Origin: Acidimicrobiaceae bacterium
Lineage (GTDB): Bacteria; Actinomycetota; Acidimicrobiia; Acidimicrobiales; RAAP-2
Direction: 5' to 3'
NCBI GenBank assembly: GCA_003131665.1
Contig: PKWA01000132.1
Span: 25,144 to 31,846 of the forward strand
Length of the DNA stretch: 6,703 nucleotides
The translations under genes were made by a program, and so were the position numbers. Positions 6,568 through 6,703 of the stretch are shown here, piece after piece. A model generated the notes under the pieces. The model did not search any database and had not been told where the DNA came from. It saw nothing but the letters and a program-made list of their open reading frames with translations. The first letter of the stretch is position 1. Each line of letters opens with the position of its first letter.

Positions 6568-6573
6568 TAGGCT
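6568..6573 (+). promoter_or_regulatory. Candidate leaderless -10 box for the 2-hydroxyacid dehydrogenase
   Basis: TAGGCT is followed by six bases (CGAAGC) and the ATG at 6580. The arrangement repeats that of the kinase and secreted-protein promoters. No Shine-Dalgarno sequence fits this ATG, and a -35 box is not evident. Confidence 0.5.
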
Positions 6574-6579
6574 CGAAGC

Positions 6580-6703
6580 ATGAAGTCAACGCGACTGCTC
6601 GTCAGCGTTCCCGACTCGCATGTGCGCAACTTGTTCGTTGAAGCCCCCGAAGGTGTCGAGTTCATTGAATGGGATATGACGGGTCCGGCGCCAGTCGATG
6701 CGA
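6580..6703 (+). CDS. Probable D-isomer-specific 2-hydroxyacid dehydrogenase, 3' partial
   Basis: Only the first 41 codons are present; the gene runs off the window. The sequence begins with a basic MKSTR and a hydrophobic strand LLVSVPD (6-12), then has EAPEGVEFIEWD (21-32) and TGPAP (34-38). This strand-helix-strand pattern, with a PEGVE turn and a WD after the second strand, resembles the N-terminal substrate-binding half-domain of phosphoglycerate-dehydrogenase-like enzymes in actinobacteria. These use NAD(P)H to reduce 2-keto acids. The NAD-binding GxGxxG motif and the catalytic Arg/Glu/His would lie beyond the window, so the call rests on the N-terminus alone. It is divergent from the phosphorylase operon and has its own leaderless-type promoter, so a shared function need not follow. 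Confidence 0.5.
   Translation, partial: MKSTRLLVSVPDSHVRNLFVEAPEGVEFIEWDMTGPAPVDA

Noticed and set aside
6414..6665. Upstream extension of the minus-strand ORF to 119 codons
   Set aside because: Its first part is antisense to the N-terminus of the dehydrogenase-like gene, and it gives no domain-like sequence.

Overview
The window looks like chromosomal DNA from a GC-rich actinobacterium. The GC content seems to be in the high fifties by eye; I have not counted it. Support comes from the GH65 phosphorylase and amidohydrolase types, the GTG starts, the lack of Shine-Dalgarno sequences, and TANNNT -10 boxes placed exactly where leaderless transcripts need them. A lineage such as Acidimicrobiia would fit, but that is inference. 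I see no tRNA, rRNA, CRISPR array, insertion sequence or phage gene.

Layout from left to right. (1) A 5'-truncated metal-dependent amidohydrolase (+, 1-1010). (2) Converging on it after 13 bases, a small kinase of the aminoglycoside/hydroxyurea phosphotransferase APH(6)/StrB type (-, 1024-1797). (3) Divergent from the kinase across a 114-base promoter region, a secreted two-domain cysteine-rich protein of unknown function (+, 1912-3021). (4) A 92-base convergent gap with no recognisable terminator. (5) A two-gene minus-strand operon: a GH65 alpha-glucoside phosphorylase (3949-6309) followed by a beta-phosphoglucomutase-type HAD enzyme (3114-3926). (6) A 270-base divergent control region (6310-6579) holding two inverted repeats, candidate -10 boxes and a doubtful small ORF overlapping the phosphorylase start. 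(7) The first 41 codons of a probable D-2-hydroxyacid dehydrogenase (+, 6580 to the window end).

The one clear metabolic unit is the operon. The phosphorylase would split an alpha-linked glucose disaccharide (maltose, trehalose, kojibiose or similar) with phosphate to give beta-glucose 1-phosphate. The mutase would turn that into glucose 6-phosphate, saving one ATP per disaccharide. The other genes show no evident functional link to it.

The most notable regularity is promoter architecture. All three genes here that have a complete upstream region and are not operon-internal or the phosphorylase show TANNNT, exactly six bases, then the start codon (TAGTCT/GTG, TAGTCT/GTG, TAGGCT/ATG). I did not find a convincing new multi-gene system. 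The secreted protein and the phosphorylase control region are the parts least explained by known families.
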